Numbered from the stretch's first letter, positions 1 through 6,062 are shown. The stretch: 6,900 nt of DNA from Beijerinckiaceae bacterium (GCA_027346205.1 DAIESR010000170.1:1-6900), one strand, 5' to 3'. Translations and numbers: made by a program. Notes: a model not told the origin generated them from the sequence alone.

Positions 1-14
1 AGACCGGTGAACAT
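1..14 (-). CDS. ribE: Riboflavin synthase alpha chain, first codons only (partial)
   Basis: Only 14 bases are in the window. Read on the minus strand they give ATG TTC ACC GGT CT, which encodes Met-Phe-Thr-Gly-Leu. MFTG followed by an aliphatic residue is the characteristic N-terminus of riboflavin synthase, which dismutates 6,7-dimethyl-8-ribityllumazine to riboflavin. The ATG lies 2 bases after the ribD stop codon, so the two genes are almost certainly co-transcribed and translationally coupled. ribD followed by ribE is a common order in alphaproteobacteria. The call rests on five residues plus context. The gene may be named ribC or ribE depending on the naming scheme. Confidence 0.82.
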
Positions 15-16
15 GC

Positions 17-1174
17 TCAAAGCACCCTTTCATAGCGACGGAGCCGATCCGGCCCGATCATTCTCTCTTCGACGCGGCGATAACGCGCCGGATTGTCCAG
101 GAGTGTGCGGCTTGCGACATTGAGCGCCGGCACGCCCAATGCTCCAAGCGGCGTCACGCTCGTCAAGAGGATAAGCTCATCAGCGAAGCCCTTCCGCAGC
201 AACGCCGCCGCAAGATGCGGCCCACCTTCGCAGAAGATCCGCGTGATCCCGCGCGCGCCAAGATGCGCCAACGCCTCGGCAAGATCGACATGACCGGCGC
301 CGTCTTGCGCCACACGCATGATCTCAATGCCCTTGGCGGCGAGACGCGCCGCCGCCTCGGCAGAGGCTGCTTCTGTGGTGATCACGAGAGTTGGATAGTC
401 TACAGCCGTCGCGGCCAGCCGCGAATCCGACGCGAGAGCGAGCTTGGAATCAAGCACGATGCGCAAGGGCCTATAGGCCTCAAGACCCGGCAAACGCACG
501 GTCAAAAGCGGATCATCCGCGCCGGCCGTGCCGCTGCCGACCAGGACCGCATCATGCAGCGCCCGCAGCATATGGACCTGAGCGTCGGCACCTTCGCCCG
601 TGATCTTGAGACGCGGCGCACCAGCAGGAGCAGCAGCATAGCCGTCAGCCGTCTCGGCGAGCTTGAGACTCAGCATCGGCCGGTTCTGCGTCGTCCGCAA
701 AATATGGCCGAGGTTGAGGCGCATCGCCGCTTCGGCGAGAACACCAGTGCGCAGCTCTATGCCGGCATTGCGCAAACGCGCATGGCCCTGCCCGCGCACG
801 CGCGAATCCGGGTCATCGAGCGCGGAGACGACACGCGCGATGCCCGCCGCGATGATCGCATCGGCGCATGGCGGCGTGCGGCCGTGATGACTGCAAGGCT
901 CGAGCGTCACATAGAGCGTCGCGCCAGCGGCTGCCGCTCCGGCATTCTGAAGGGCGATGGTTTCGGCATGCGGTCGCCCGCCTATGCCGGTGAAGCCGCG
1001 CCCGACGACAGCGCCCTCGCGAACCACCAATGCGCTGACCGACGGATTGGGCGCGACCCGGCCGAGACCGCGCCGCGCGAGACACAGCGCGGCCGCCATA
1101 TAGCGCGCGTCGTCATCCTCTGCGTCGATGTGGGTTGCAGGCTCGTCGGCCGGCAGCACCAGCCCTGCCGTCAT
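17..1174 (-). CDS. ribD: Bifunctional diaminohydroxyphosphoribosylaminopyrimidine deaminase / 5-amino-6-(5-phosphoribosylamino)uracil reductase
   Basis: This 385-residue cytosolic enzyme catalyses two consecutive early steps of riboflavin synthesis: deamination of the pyrimidine, then NADPH-dependent reduction of the ribosyl side chain. The N-terminal deaminase domain (about residues 24-150) shows the zinc site of the cytidine-deaminase fold: HAE at 69-71 and PCSHHGRTPPC at 93-103, with Cys94 and Cys103 as metal ligands. A PNPSV motif lies at 42-46. The C-terminal reductase domain (from about 165) shows KLAETADGY, GADDPLLTVR and the CEGGPHLAAALL motif. Length is normal for the fused enzyme, with an N-terminal extension of about 23 residues before the conserved DDARYM region. 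The start has only a weak purine-rich ribosome site (GACGAGAAAGCA-ATG). It follows nrdR by about 100 bases that include a palindromic element, and ribE begins 2 bases downstream. No FMN riboswitch could be recognised in the short gap. Confidence 0.96.
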   Translation of the reverse strand: MTAGLVLPADEPATHIDAEDDDARYMAAALCLARRGLGRVAPNPSVSALVVREGAVVGRGFTGIGGRPHAETIALQNAGAAAAGATLYVTLEPCSHHGRTPPCADAIIAAGIARVVSALDDPDSRVRGQGHARLRNAGIELRTGVLAEAAMRLNLGHILRTTQNRPMLSLKLAETADGYAAAPAGAPRLKITGEGADAQVHMLRALHDAVLVGSGTAGADDPLLTVRLPGLEAYRPLRIVLDSKLALASDSRLAATAVDYPTLVITTEAASAEAAARLAAKGIEIMRVAQDGAGHVDLAEALAHLGARGITRIFCEGGPHLAAALLRKGFADELILLTSVTPLGALGVPALNVASRTLLDNPARYRRVEERMIGPDRLRRYERVL

Positions 1175-1224
1175 TGCTTTCTCGTCTTCAATGGGTCTCG
1201 TCAGCCTCGGCCCGGCGGCTCATG

Positions 1225-1280
1225 TCTAGAGTATTTCCGGAAAAGTCTAGCAACTTTCCCAGAACAAGCTCTAGCTCTAA
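1225..1280. repeat. Intergenic palindromic element, short copy, between nrdR and ribD
   Basis: Outer arms CTAGAG (1226-1231) and CTCTAG (1269-1274) are inverted. Inside lies a hairpin of GGAAAAGT (1239-1246) against ACTTTCC (1253-1259), with one bulged A, and a palindromic TTTCCGGAAA at 1234-1243. On the minus strand the order CTAGAGC, GGAAAG, TTTTCCGG matches the larger element at 3221-3310, so the two look like one family. Rhizobiales genomes are known to carry abundant intergenic palindromes with GGAAAAG and TTTTCCG cores and GCTCTAG-type ends. The nrdR stop codon (1277-1279) lies inside the right edge. Confidence 0.55.
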
Positions 1281-1783
1281 GATCGCGTCTTCGATGTCGC
1301 CGGCAGCGGCTCCGCATCCGCCGCATCGGACGCATTATGCGACAGCTCGTCGATCAGCGTGTTGAAATCGCGCGCCTCGCGGAAATTCCGATAGACTGAG
1401 GCAAAGCGCACATAGGCGACGCTATCGAGCGAGCGCAAGCCGTCCATCACCAATTCGCCGATCCGAGAACTCGGGATCTCGGCCTCACCCTGGCTTTCGA
1501 GCTGACGCACAATGCCATTGACGAGCCGTTCCACCCGATCGCTTTCGACCGGGCGCTTACGGAGCGCTATGTCGATCGATCGCATCAGCTTGTCGCGATC
1601 GAAGGGAATACGCCGACCAGATTTTTTGATGACCGTCAGCTCGCGCAGCTGCACCCGCTCGAACGTAGTGAAACGGCCGCCGCAATCAGGACAGACACGC
1701 CGCCGACGGATGGACGAGGCGTCCTCCGTCGGGCGTGAATCCTTCACCTGGGTTTCGAGACTGCCACAATAAGGGCATCTCAT
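1277..1783 (-). CDS. nrdR: Transcriptional repressor NrdR (ribonucleotide reductase regulator)
   Basis: NrdR is a cytosolic repressor that binds NrdR boxes upstream of ribonucleotide reductase operons and senses (d)ATP/ATP through an ATP-cone. The 168-residue protein has the expected N-terminal zinc ribbon, CPYC at 3-6 and CPDC at 31-34. It also has the signature KDSRPTED (14-21) and an arginine-rich IRRRR stretch (25-29). The ATP-cone domain runs from about residue 49 to 139, starting at [16 protein letters not shown]. The C-terminal tail after FNTLIDEL is variable and rich in Ala, Asp and Ser. The start lies 10 bases after the glyA stop. A GAGG Shine-Dalgarno (1792-1795) overlaps the glyA stop codon with an 8-base spacer, which points to coupling with glyA. 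The glyA-nrdR-ribD order is common in Rhizobiales. No NrdR box was found in this window, consistent with its targets lying elsewhere. Confidence 0.97.
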   Translation of the reverse strand: MRCPYCGSLETQVKDSRPTEDASSIRRRRVCPDCGGRFTTFERVQLRELTVIKKSGRRIPFDRDKLMRSIDIALRKRPVESDRVERLVNGIVRQLESQGEAEIPSSRIGELVMDGLRSLDSVAYVRFASVYRNFREARDFNTLIDELSHNASDAADAEPLPATSKTRS

Positions 1784-1793
1784 CGAGACTGCC

Positions 1794-3101
1794 TCAATAG
1801 ATCGGGAAGCGCTGCGTCAGCTCCGCCACTTTCGCTTTGACGGCGGCTTCGACCGCGCCGTTCCTGGTCTCGCCATTCTTGGCGAGGTCGTCAAGCGTTT
1901 CGACGATCATCTCCCCGATCTTCTTGAATTCTGCGACGCCAAAGCCGCGCGACGTGCCAGCGGGCGTGCCGAGCCGGACGCCCGAGGTGACCATCGGGCT
2001 CGCCGTATCGAAGGGGACGCCATTCTTGTTGCAGGGGATATGCGCGCGGGAGAGCGATGCCTCGGCCGCCTTGCCGGTGAGGCTCTTCGGCCGCAGATCG
2101 ACGAGCATCAGATGATTGTCGGTGCCCCCCGAAGTGATGGTGAAGCCGCCCCCGACAATGGTTGCGGCGAGCGCTTTGGCATTCTCGACGACCTGGCGCG
2201 CATAGACCTTGAACTCCGGCCGCAGCGCCTCGCCAAAGGCGACCGCCTTGCCGGCGATCACATGCATCAGTGGCCCCCCCTGGAGGCCCGGGAAAATGGC
2301 GGAATTGATCTTTTTCGCCAGATCCTGATCGTTGGTGAGGACGAGACCGCCGCGCGGACCGCGCAAAGTCTTATGCGTCGTCGAGGTGGCGACATGCGCA
2401 TGCGGGAAAGGTGAGGGATGCACGCCGCCCGCCACGAGGCCGGCGAAATGCGCCATATCGACGACGAAATAGGCGCCGATGGAATCGGCGATCGTCCGGA
2501 ACCTCTCGAAATCCCAGAAACGCGGATAGGCCGAGCCGCCGGCGATGATCATCTTGGGCTTATGTTCCTCGGCGAGCTTGGCGACCGCATCCATATCGAT
2601 GCGATGGTCTTCCGGCCGCACGCCATAGGACACCGGCTTGAACCATTTGCCAGAGAGATTGACCGGCGAGCCATGCGTCAAATGTCCGCCCGCGGCAAGA
2701 TCGAGACCCATGAATGTATCGCCCGGCTGCAGCAGGGCGAGAAACACCGCCTGATTGGCCTGACTGCCCGAATTCGGCTGTACATTGGCGAATTTGCAGT
2801 CGAACAGCCGGCATACACGTTCGATCGCTAAATTCTCGGCAATATCGACGAATTGGCAGCCGCCATAATAGCGCCGGCCGGGATAGCCTTCGGCATATTT
2901 ATTGGTCAGGATCGAGCCCTGCGCCTCGAGCACCGCCTTGGAGACGATATTTTCCGACGCAATGAGTTCAATCTCATCCCGTTGGCGGCCGAGTTCCTTA
3001 CTGATCGCGTCGAAAATCTCGGGATCGACGTCGGCGAGGCCCGCGGCAAAGAAGGAATTATGGGCCATGTGAGCGCTGGATTCGGCATCGGACTTGGTCA
3101 T
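1794..3101 (-). CDS. glyA: Serine hydroxymethyltransferase
   Basis: This PLP-dependent cytosolic enzyme interconverts serine plus tetrahydrofolate with glycine plus 5,10-methylene-THF, the main source of one-carbon units. The 435 residues match the bacterial family throughout: ELIASEN (45-51), [15 protein letters not shown] (67-81), [15 protein letters not shown] (138-152), [11 protein letters not shown] (213-223, with Asp215 expected to contact PLP), and [12 protein letters not shown] (241-252) with Lys244 as the Schiff-base lysine. The chosen ATG at 3101 gives a short non-conserved leader. Met12 is a plausible alternative start, since conservation begins near [13 protein letters not shown]. 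Upstream on the same strand is a long non-coding stretch with a palindromic repeat. A TTGACA-like hexamer at 3195-3190 could be a -35 box, but no convincing -10 was found. nrdR follows at 10 bases, forming the head of the glyA-nrdR-ribD-ribE operon. Confidence 0.98.
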   Translation of the reverse strand: MTKSDAESSAHMAHNSFFAAGLADVDPEIFDAISKELGRQRDEIELIASENIVSKAVLEAQGSILTNKYAEGYPGRRYYGGCQFVDIAENLAIERVCRLFDCKFANVQPNSGSQANQAVFLALLQPGDTFMGLDLAAGGHLTHGSPVNLSGKWFKPVSYGVRPEDHRIDMDAVAKLAEEHKPKMIIAGGSAYPRFWDFERFRTIADSIGAYFVVDMAHFAGLVAGGVHPSPFPHAHVATSTTHKTLRGPRGGLVLTNDQDLAKKINSAIFPGLQGGPLMHVIAGKAVAFGEALRPEFKVYARQVVENAKALAATIVGGGFTITSGGTDNHLMLVDLRPKSLTGKAAEASLSRAHIPCNKNGVPFDTASPMVTSGVRLGTPAGTSRGFGVAEFKKIGEMIVETLDDLAKNGETRNGAVEAAVKAKVAELTQRFPIY

Positions 3102-3220
3102 GAGCGAGGCGTCCTGGAGATATTTGGTGATCTAGGCGGCATAATCGACGCGGCAGCCGCAACGGGGCCGCAAGAGGACGCTCGGCCGTTGTCAAGCGCC
3201 CTTGATCGATTCCAATAATT

Positions 3221-3310
3221 TAGAGCGGGATAGGCAGATAAGTTTACGCAATCTGCGTAAACTTGATTGCGCCGGAAAATCGGTTCCCGCTTTTCCTCAT
3301 TCCGCTCTAG
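3221..3310. repeat. Intergenic palindromic element, long copy with internal hairpin
   Basis: Near-complementary outer arms lie at 3221-3234 (TAGAGCGGGATAGG) and 3295-3309 (CCTCATTCCGCTCTA), with one mismatch and one single-base indel. Inside are a perfect 11-bp hairpin, AAGTTTACGCA (3240-3250) and TGCGTAAACTT (3254-3264) around loop ATC, and a second inverted pair, GGAAAA (3274-3279) with TTTTCC (3291-3296). The overall form resembles the abundant Rhizobiales intergenic palindromes. It lies in the upstream region of glyA and could fold in either DNA strand or in the RNA. Confidence 0.75.
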
Positions 3311-3453
3311 GCCTCTGCCCTTAGCATGCCCACCCCAGTGCGTGAAGGCGCCAACGCCACCTTGGTCGACCACAAAGCTGGAATTTTGAAAAAAGGTCTA
3401 CACAATCGATGAGTTTTCTCGGTTTAAGCCGAACGATCGAAGATGCAGGTTAC

Positions 3454-3477
3454 CTGCGCCGCCTGTTCGCGGCGCAG
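3454..3477 (-). terminator. Hairpin after the L,D-transpeptidase gene, probable transcription terminator
   Basis: A perfect 9-bp GC-rich stem, CTGCGCCGC (3454-3462) with GCGGCGCAG (3469-3477), encloses a 6-base loop and starts 7 bases beyond the stop codon at 3485-3487. The position fits a terminator or 3'-end stabiliser for that transcript. No U-tract follows, so intrinsic termination would be weak or factor-assisted. A second, overlapping dyad, GCAGG-TTA-CCTGC (3445-3457), shares bases with one arm, so the two cannot form together. Confidence 0.5.
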
Positions 3478-3484
3478 CTCAGCC

Positions 3485-4930
3485 TCAATATTGGCCATAT
3501 TGACCGCCGTTCATGGGCGGAAGAACGGTTGACGGCGCGCCACCGCCAGTGATCTCTTCCACTGGCGCGGCCAGGACCGGCTGCCCAGGCGTGACCGCCG
3601 GTGGCGCCCCGCCCCCTGCGATATTGGCGGCGGCAACCGAGCCCAGGCCATCGCGCTGATAAATATCATCGCGGAATTCGACCGTCCCGCCGGGCGTCGC
3701 CCAGGCAGTTATATAGACCCAATAGACCGGCACTGGCTGGGCCAGCTTCACATCGACCCTCTGTCCCGAGCGGATCACGTCGTCTATGTGTTGGCGATCC
3801 CAGCCGGGCGTGTCCTTCAGCAGCCAAGCGACGTAATCGCGCACATCCTGCACGCGGATGCAGCCTGATGAAATATAGCGGTAGTCGTCGCCGAATATGC
3901 CGCGCTCATCGGTGTCATGCATATAGACGCCGTAAGGATTGGCGATATTGATGCGCACGACGCCGAGCGCATTGACATCGGCACCGGGATCCTGACGAAA
4001 CTCATAATGCGTCGCATCCATCGAGTTCCAGTTGATGTTCTGCGGCTGTATCTCCTGGCCTTTTCTGTCGAAGATCCGGATCTTGTTCTGCGTGAGATAA
4101 TTCGGATTCTTCTGCATCCGCGGAATCAGATCCTTACGGATGATCGACGCCGGGACCGTCCAGAACGGGTTGAAATTAATGTCGATCGCCTTGGTCATCA
4201 TGACCGGCGATTGCCGGTCGATCCGGCCGACGCCGGCGACATGATGCGTCGCGACAACGCCATTTTCGACTGTTTCGACAGAAGCCCCGGGAATATTCGC
4301 CATGACATAGCGTTCGCCGAGATTGCCGGAATAGGCCTTCAGCCGGACCAGATTGATCTCAAGCTGGCGCAGGCGCTGGTCGGCCGGCACGTTGAGCGCC
4401 TTGAACGTATCGGCGTTGACGACACCCGTCTGGATCAGGCCGCTACGCGCCTGAAAATGCTTCACCGCCGCCTGAACGAAGGAATCGAAGACCGGGGACG
4501 TACCCGTCCGCAGATCGAGGTCGCCGGAGGTGGCAAGACGCCGACGCAGGGCGACGACGGAAGGGCTCGAAACGCCCAGCCGTAATGTGCGGCCGGCCGG
4601 GACATGAACCCAGCCGCCATTGCTGACGATCTGCCGATAGCGCTCGATCGCCTGCTCGGTCGCGAGAAAGGTCGCCTGCGACAAGACCGGTGTCGTGCTG
4701 CGCTTAACCGCTAGATGGGCATCTGGGTCATAGCTTTGCGCCCATTCGGCCTGATCGGAGAACAGGTCATGACCCCCAGCGAACGCGGGCCGCGTCAACG
4801 GGCTCAAGGACATCAGGGCGACGGCCAATCCGGCGCAAGCCCATGGCACCACGCCGCCAATTCCAGCACGAAATCCGGCCTCATATGTCGAAACGGCCCG
4901 CTTCGACACGGCAAACGAATATCCGACCAC
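3485..4930 (-). CDS. Secreted L,D-transpeptidase, YcbB-like, with peptidoglycan-binding domain
   Basis: The 481-residue protein is predicted to form 3-3 cross-links, or attach proteins, in peptidoglycan on the periplasmic side. A positively charged N-terminus is followed by a hydrophobic segment (about 23-45) and a likely signal-peptidase site after PAFA near residue 51. A peptidoglycan-binding-1-like domain spans about 118-180 (LRLGVSSPSVVALRRRLA through KHFQARSGL). The YkuD/L,D-transpeptidase catalytic domain covers about 205-395, with MHDTDERGIFGDDYRYISSGCIRV at its core; His338 and nucleophile Cys357 in SSGCIRV are the expected catalytic residues. The C-terminal 45 residues are a Gly/Pro/Ala-rich low-complexity tail with repeated GGGAP. 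A GTG start is chosen because GGAG (4937-4940) lies 6 bases upstream. The ldtR regulator gene is next upstream on the same strand, so this is probably its ldtP-type target. Confidence 0.93.
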   Translation of the reverse strand: MVGYSFAVSKRAVSTYEAGFRAGIGGVVPWACAGLAVALMSLSPLTRPAFAGGHDLFSDQAEWAQSYDPDAHLAVKRSTTPVLSQATFLATEQAIERYRQIVSNGGWVHVPAGRTLRLGVSSPSVVALRRRLATSGDLDLRTGTSPVFDSFVQAAVKHFQARSGLIQTGVVNADTFKALNVPADQRLRQLEINLVRLKAYSGNLGERYVMANIPGASVETVENGVVATHHVAGVGRIDRQSPVMMTKAIDINFNPFWTVPASIIRKDLIPRMQKNPNYLTQNKIRIFDRKGQEIQPQNINWNSMDATHYEFRQDPGADVNALGVVRINIANPYGVYMHDTDERGIFGDDYRYISSGCIRVQDVRDYVAWLLKDTPGWDRQHIDDVIRSGQRVDVKLAQPVPVYWVYITAWATPGGTVEFRDDIYQRDGLGSVAAANIAGGGAPPAVTPGQPVLAAPVEEITGGGAPSTVLPPMNGGQYGQY

Positions 4931-4936
4931 TGTCCA

Positions 4937-4940
4937 CTCC
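4937..4940 (-). promoter_or_regulatory. Ribosome binding site of the L,D-transpeptidase gene
   Basis: GGAG on the minus strand lies 6 bases before the GTG at 4930-4928. It decides the start: the GTG-initiated form includes the full positively charged leader and signal peptide. Confidence 0.65.
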
Positions 4941-5010
4941 GAAGTCTCGCGCCGCGCTCACGCAGGCGCGCCAAGCCCGCCACCTTCAATTGTGGTCCGA
5001 ACTACCATCT

Positions 5011-5025
5011 GCTTGGTAAACAAGC
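5011..5025. promoter_or_regulatory. Dyad upstream of ldt, candidate operator
   Basis: GCTTG (5011-5015) and CAAGC (5021-5025) are inverted around GTAAA, about 80-95 bases before the ldt start. On the minus strand it contains TGTTTAC, the same heptamer that occurs twice upstream of ldtR within TGTTTACGAT. Assignment to LdtR is an inference. Confidence 0.35.
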
Positions 5026-5109
5026 CTCAAATGGGCGGCGATTTTGTGGCACTTTAGCATGCGCAATAAGGCCCTGAGGCGGCTCATCCCCGGGCTTCAC
5101 GCAATTATT

Positions 5110-5123
5110 ATCGTCGCGACGAT
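5110..5123. repeat. 14-bp perfect palindrome upstream of ldt
   Basis: ATCGTCGCGACGAT is its own reverse complement and lies about 180-195 bases upstream of the ldt start. It is immediately followed by the longer bulged hairpin at 5127-5160. It could be a protein-binding dyad. No specific regulator can be named. Confidence 0.5.
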
Positions 5124-5126
5124 TTC

Positions 5127-5160
5127 CGGCCACAGCTTCCGGAGGGATGAAGCGTGGCCG
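5127..5160. repeat. Bulged 12-bp inverted repeat between ldtR and ldt
   Basis: CGGCCAC (5127-5133) plus GCTTC (5135-5139) pair with GAAGC (5149-5153) plus GTGGCCG (5154-5160), leaving one bulged A and a 9-base loop. On the plus strand the loop displays GGAGGG. On the minus strand the structure could be a late terminator for ldtR or part of the ldt leader, but no U-tract follows it. Confidence 0.5.
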
Positions 5161-5250
5161 CGTCGCGCGGCACAGCCTCTATCGGCCCCCGTTATGCGCG
5201 GTTATACGCGCGAGCGCGCCGCAGGCTCGCTCTGTCGTCCCATTTCCGCC

Positions 5251-5288
5251 GAAAATGCTGCCGAAGACGGCTGCTCGACGGCTTCGGC
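5251..5288 (-). terminator. Possible weak terminator hairpin downstream of ldtR
   Basis: GCCGAAG (5260-5266) and CTTCGGC (5282-5288) form a 7-bp stem with a 15-base loop, about 50 bases after the ldtR stop. Read on the minus strand the stem is followed by CA-GCATTTTC, a short T run. The loop is large and the T run short, so this is a weak call. Confidence 0.3.
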
Positions 5289-5336
5289 CGGATCGCGGCC
5301 AAAGCACGCGGCTCGGCCACCCGCATATTCCCATCA

Positions 5337-5849
5337 TCAGAGCCGAAAGCGAATCTGATCGGTCCAGAATCGCTCGAGCCGGTGCAGAGACTGATTCAAC
5401 TTCGAGAATTCGTCGCGGGAAATGCCGCCGATCTGTTCAATGGTCAATATATGCTTGTCGTAAAGAGTCGTGACGATCTCATGCACCTCTTTACCCTTGG
5501 GCGTGAGGCTGATGCGCACCGAGCGGCGATCGAGCCGAGACCGGGCATGGTGGAGATAGCCCATCTCGACGAGTTTCTTGACGTTATAAGAAACATTCGA
5601 GCCAAGGTAATAGCCGCGCGTGCGCAACTCTCCGGCGGTCAGTTCCTTGTCGCCAATATTATAGAGCAACAAAGCCTGCACCGAATTCACGTCGCTCCGT
5701 CCGCGCCGATCGAACTCATCCTTAATCACGTCGAGCAAACGGCGATGCAGGCGCTCCACGAGGGTAAGCGCTTCGATATAGTCAGGGCGCACTTCGTTCA
5801 CACGCGCTGTCCGTCCCTGCACGACCTCCGTCTTGAGAACGCTGTTCAT
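5337..5849 (-). CDS. ldtR: MarR-family transcriptional regulator LdtR
   Basis: This winged-helix DNA-binding protein closely resembles LdtR of Rhizobiales (studied in Liberibacter and Sinorhizobium), which controls a neighbouring L,D-transpeptidase gene and osmotic-stress tolerance. Recognisable blocks are the dimerisation helix ALTLVERLHRRLLDVIKDEF, then VNSVQALLLYNIGDKELTAGELRTRGYYLG, the recognition helix region SNVSYNVKKLVEMGYL, and the wing RSRLDRRSVRISLTPKG. An ATG 15 bases further upstream (5864) would give MKGWV plus this protein, but it has no ribosome site. The ATG at 5849 has AAGGGA (5856-5861) with a 6-base spacer, so the shorter 170-residue form is preferred. The gene sits directly upstream of the L,D-transpeptidase on the same strand. 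An AT-rich control region with a sigma70-like promoter and dyads precedes it, suggesting autoregulation. Confidence 0.93.
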   Translation of the reverse strand: MNSVLKTEVVQGRTARVNEVRPDYIEALTLVERLHRRLLDVIKDEFDRRGRSDVNSVQALLLYNIGDKELTAGELRTRGYYLGSNVSYNVKKLVEMGYLHHARSRLDRRSVRISLTPKGKEVHEIVTTLYDKHILTIEQIGGISRDEFSKLNQSLHRLERFWTDQIRFRL

Positions 5850-5855
5850 GACCCA

Positions 5856-5861
5856 TCCCTT
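5856..5861 (-). promoter_or_regulatory. Ribosome binding site of ldtR, deciding the start
   Basis: AAGGGA on the minus strand lies 6 bases before the ATG at 5849-5847. The alternative ATG at 5864-5862 is preceded by CTCAAAAACA, which has no Shine-Dalgarno match. This supports the shorter LdtR. Confidence 0.65.
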
Positions 5862-5956
5862 CATTGTTTTTGAGCGAGCGTCCCCTGTGCCCGCGGCTCA
5901 TCGACGGATCGACTTATAAGCAACGCTAATGAAGACGAGTTTAAACAACAAACTGA

Positions 5957-5986
5957 ATCATAGGTTTAGTTATTTGAGTGAATCAA
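5957..5986 (-). promoter_or_regulatory. Candidate sigma70-type promoter of ldtR
   Basis: On the minus strand, TTGATT (5986-5981) as -35 and TATGAT (5962-5957) as -10 are separated by 18 bases. TATGAT matches the TATAAT consensus at five of six positions and TTGATT matches TTGACA at four. Transcription would start near 5950, giving a leader of about 100 bases. An inverted repeat overlaps the -35 box, which fits control by a dimeric regulator, possibly LdtR itself. Confidence 0.45.
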
Positions 5987-5997
5987 TATTCAAATAA
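5970..5997. promoter_or_regulatory. Inverted repeats over the ldtR -35 region, candidate operator
   Basis: TTATTTGA (5970-5977) and TCAAATAA (5990-5997) are exact inverted copies. A second, offset pair, TGAAT (5979-5983) and ATTCA (5988-5992), lies inside. The size (arms of 5-8 bases, 28 bases overall) and AT-richness suit a MarR-type dimer site, and the overlap with the -35 box suits autoregulation. Which regulator binds is inferred from context only. Confidence 0.45.
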
Positions 5998-6003
5998 AGA
6001 TGA

Positions 6004-6062
6004 TGTTTACGATGAATAACTCTTAATATTTTAATTTATTAACTTACGATTGTGTTTACGAT
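6004..6062. repeat. Three TTACGAT boxes upstream of ldtR
   Basis: The heptamer TTACGAT occurs at 6007-6013, 6044-6050 and 6056-6062. The first and third copies extend to an exact 10-base repeat TGTTTACGAT (6004-6013 and 6053-6062). The boxes lie on the far side of the promoter candidate, where activator sites are usual. TGTTTAC recurs, in the other orientation, upstream of ldt. Confidence 0.5.

Larger units (their letters stand above)
3102..3484. other. Intergenic region upstream of glyA
   Basis: This stretch of about 380 bases separates the L,D-transpeptidase gene from glyA, both on the minus strand. It holds, in transcription order, a strong hairpin just after the transpeptidase stop (3454-3477), about 140 bases with no recognisable feature, a palindromic repeat element (3221-3310), and the glyA leader. 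On the minus strand GCTTGACA reads through 3195-3190 as a possible -35 box, but the expected -10 position is GC-rich, so the glyA promoter is not firmly placed. The 91-codon minus-strand open frame across 3098-3373 has no family resemblance and runs through the repeat, so it is not annotated. No tRNA or riboswitch was recognised. Confidence 0.6.
4931..5336. other. Upstream/regulatory region of the L,D-transpeptidase gene
   Basis: About 400 bases lie between the ldtR stop and the ldt GTG, with no credible minus-strand gene. Structures seen are a GCTTG-GTAAA-CAAGC dyad (5011-5025), a 14-bp perfect palindrome (5110-5123), a bulged 12-bp hairpin (5127-5160), a near-perfect tandem repeat (5191-5210), and a 7-bp hairpin after ldtR (5260-5288). 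No promoter with two good hexamers could be placed. The separation suggests ldt has its own promoter rather than depending only on read-through from ldtR. Confidence 0.6.

Noticed and set aside
1175..1276. FMN riboswitch before ribD
   Set aside because: The gap is only about 100 bases, is occupied largely by the palindromic element, and shows none of the conserved RFN element segments.
215..1399. 394-codon plus-strand open frame opposite ribD and the end of nrdR
   Set aside because: It is antisense to an unmistakable ribD, has a basic low-information composition and no domain resemblance. Long antisense frames are common in GC-rich genes.
3190..3195. TTGACA as a firm glyA -35 box
   Set aside because: The hexamer is exact on the minus strand, but at 16-18 bases downstream only GC-rich sequence is found, so it is mentioned in the glyA entry rather than annotated as a promoter.
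3098..3373. 91-codon minus-strand frame upstream of glyA
   Set aside because: It runs straight through the palindromic repeat and the glyA leader and has no protein-family resemblance.
5154..5873. Plus-strand GTG frame of 239 codons with GGAGGG seven bases upstream, antisense to ldtR
   Set aside because: The ribosome-site match is good, but the frame covers all of ldtR in antisense and its protein shows no family features. The GGAGGG lies in the loop of an inverted repeat and is probably incidental.
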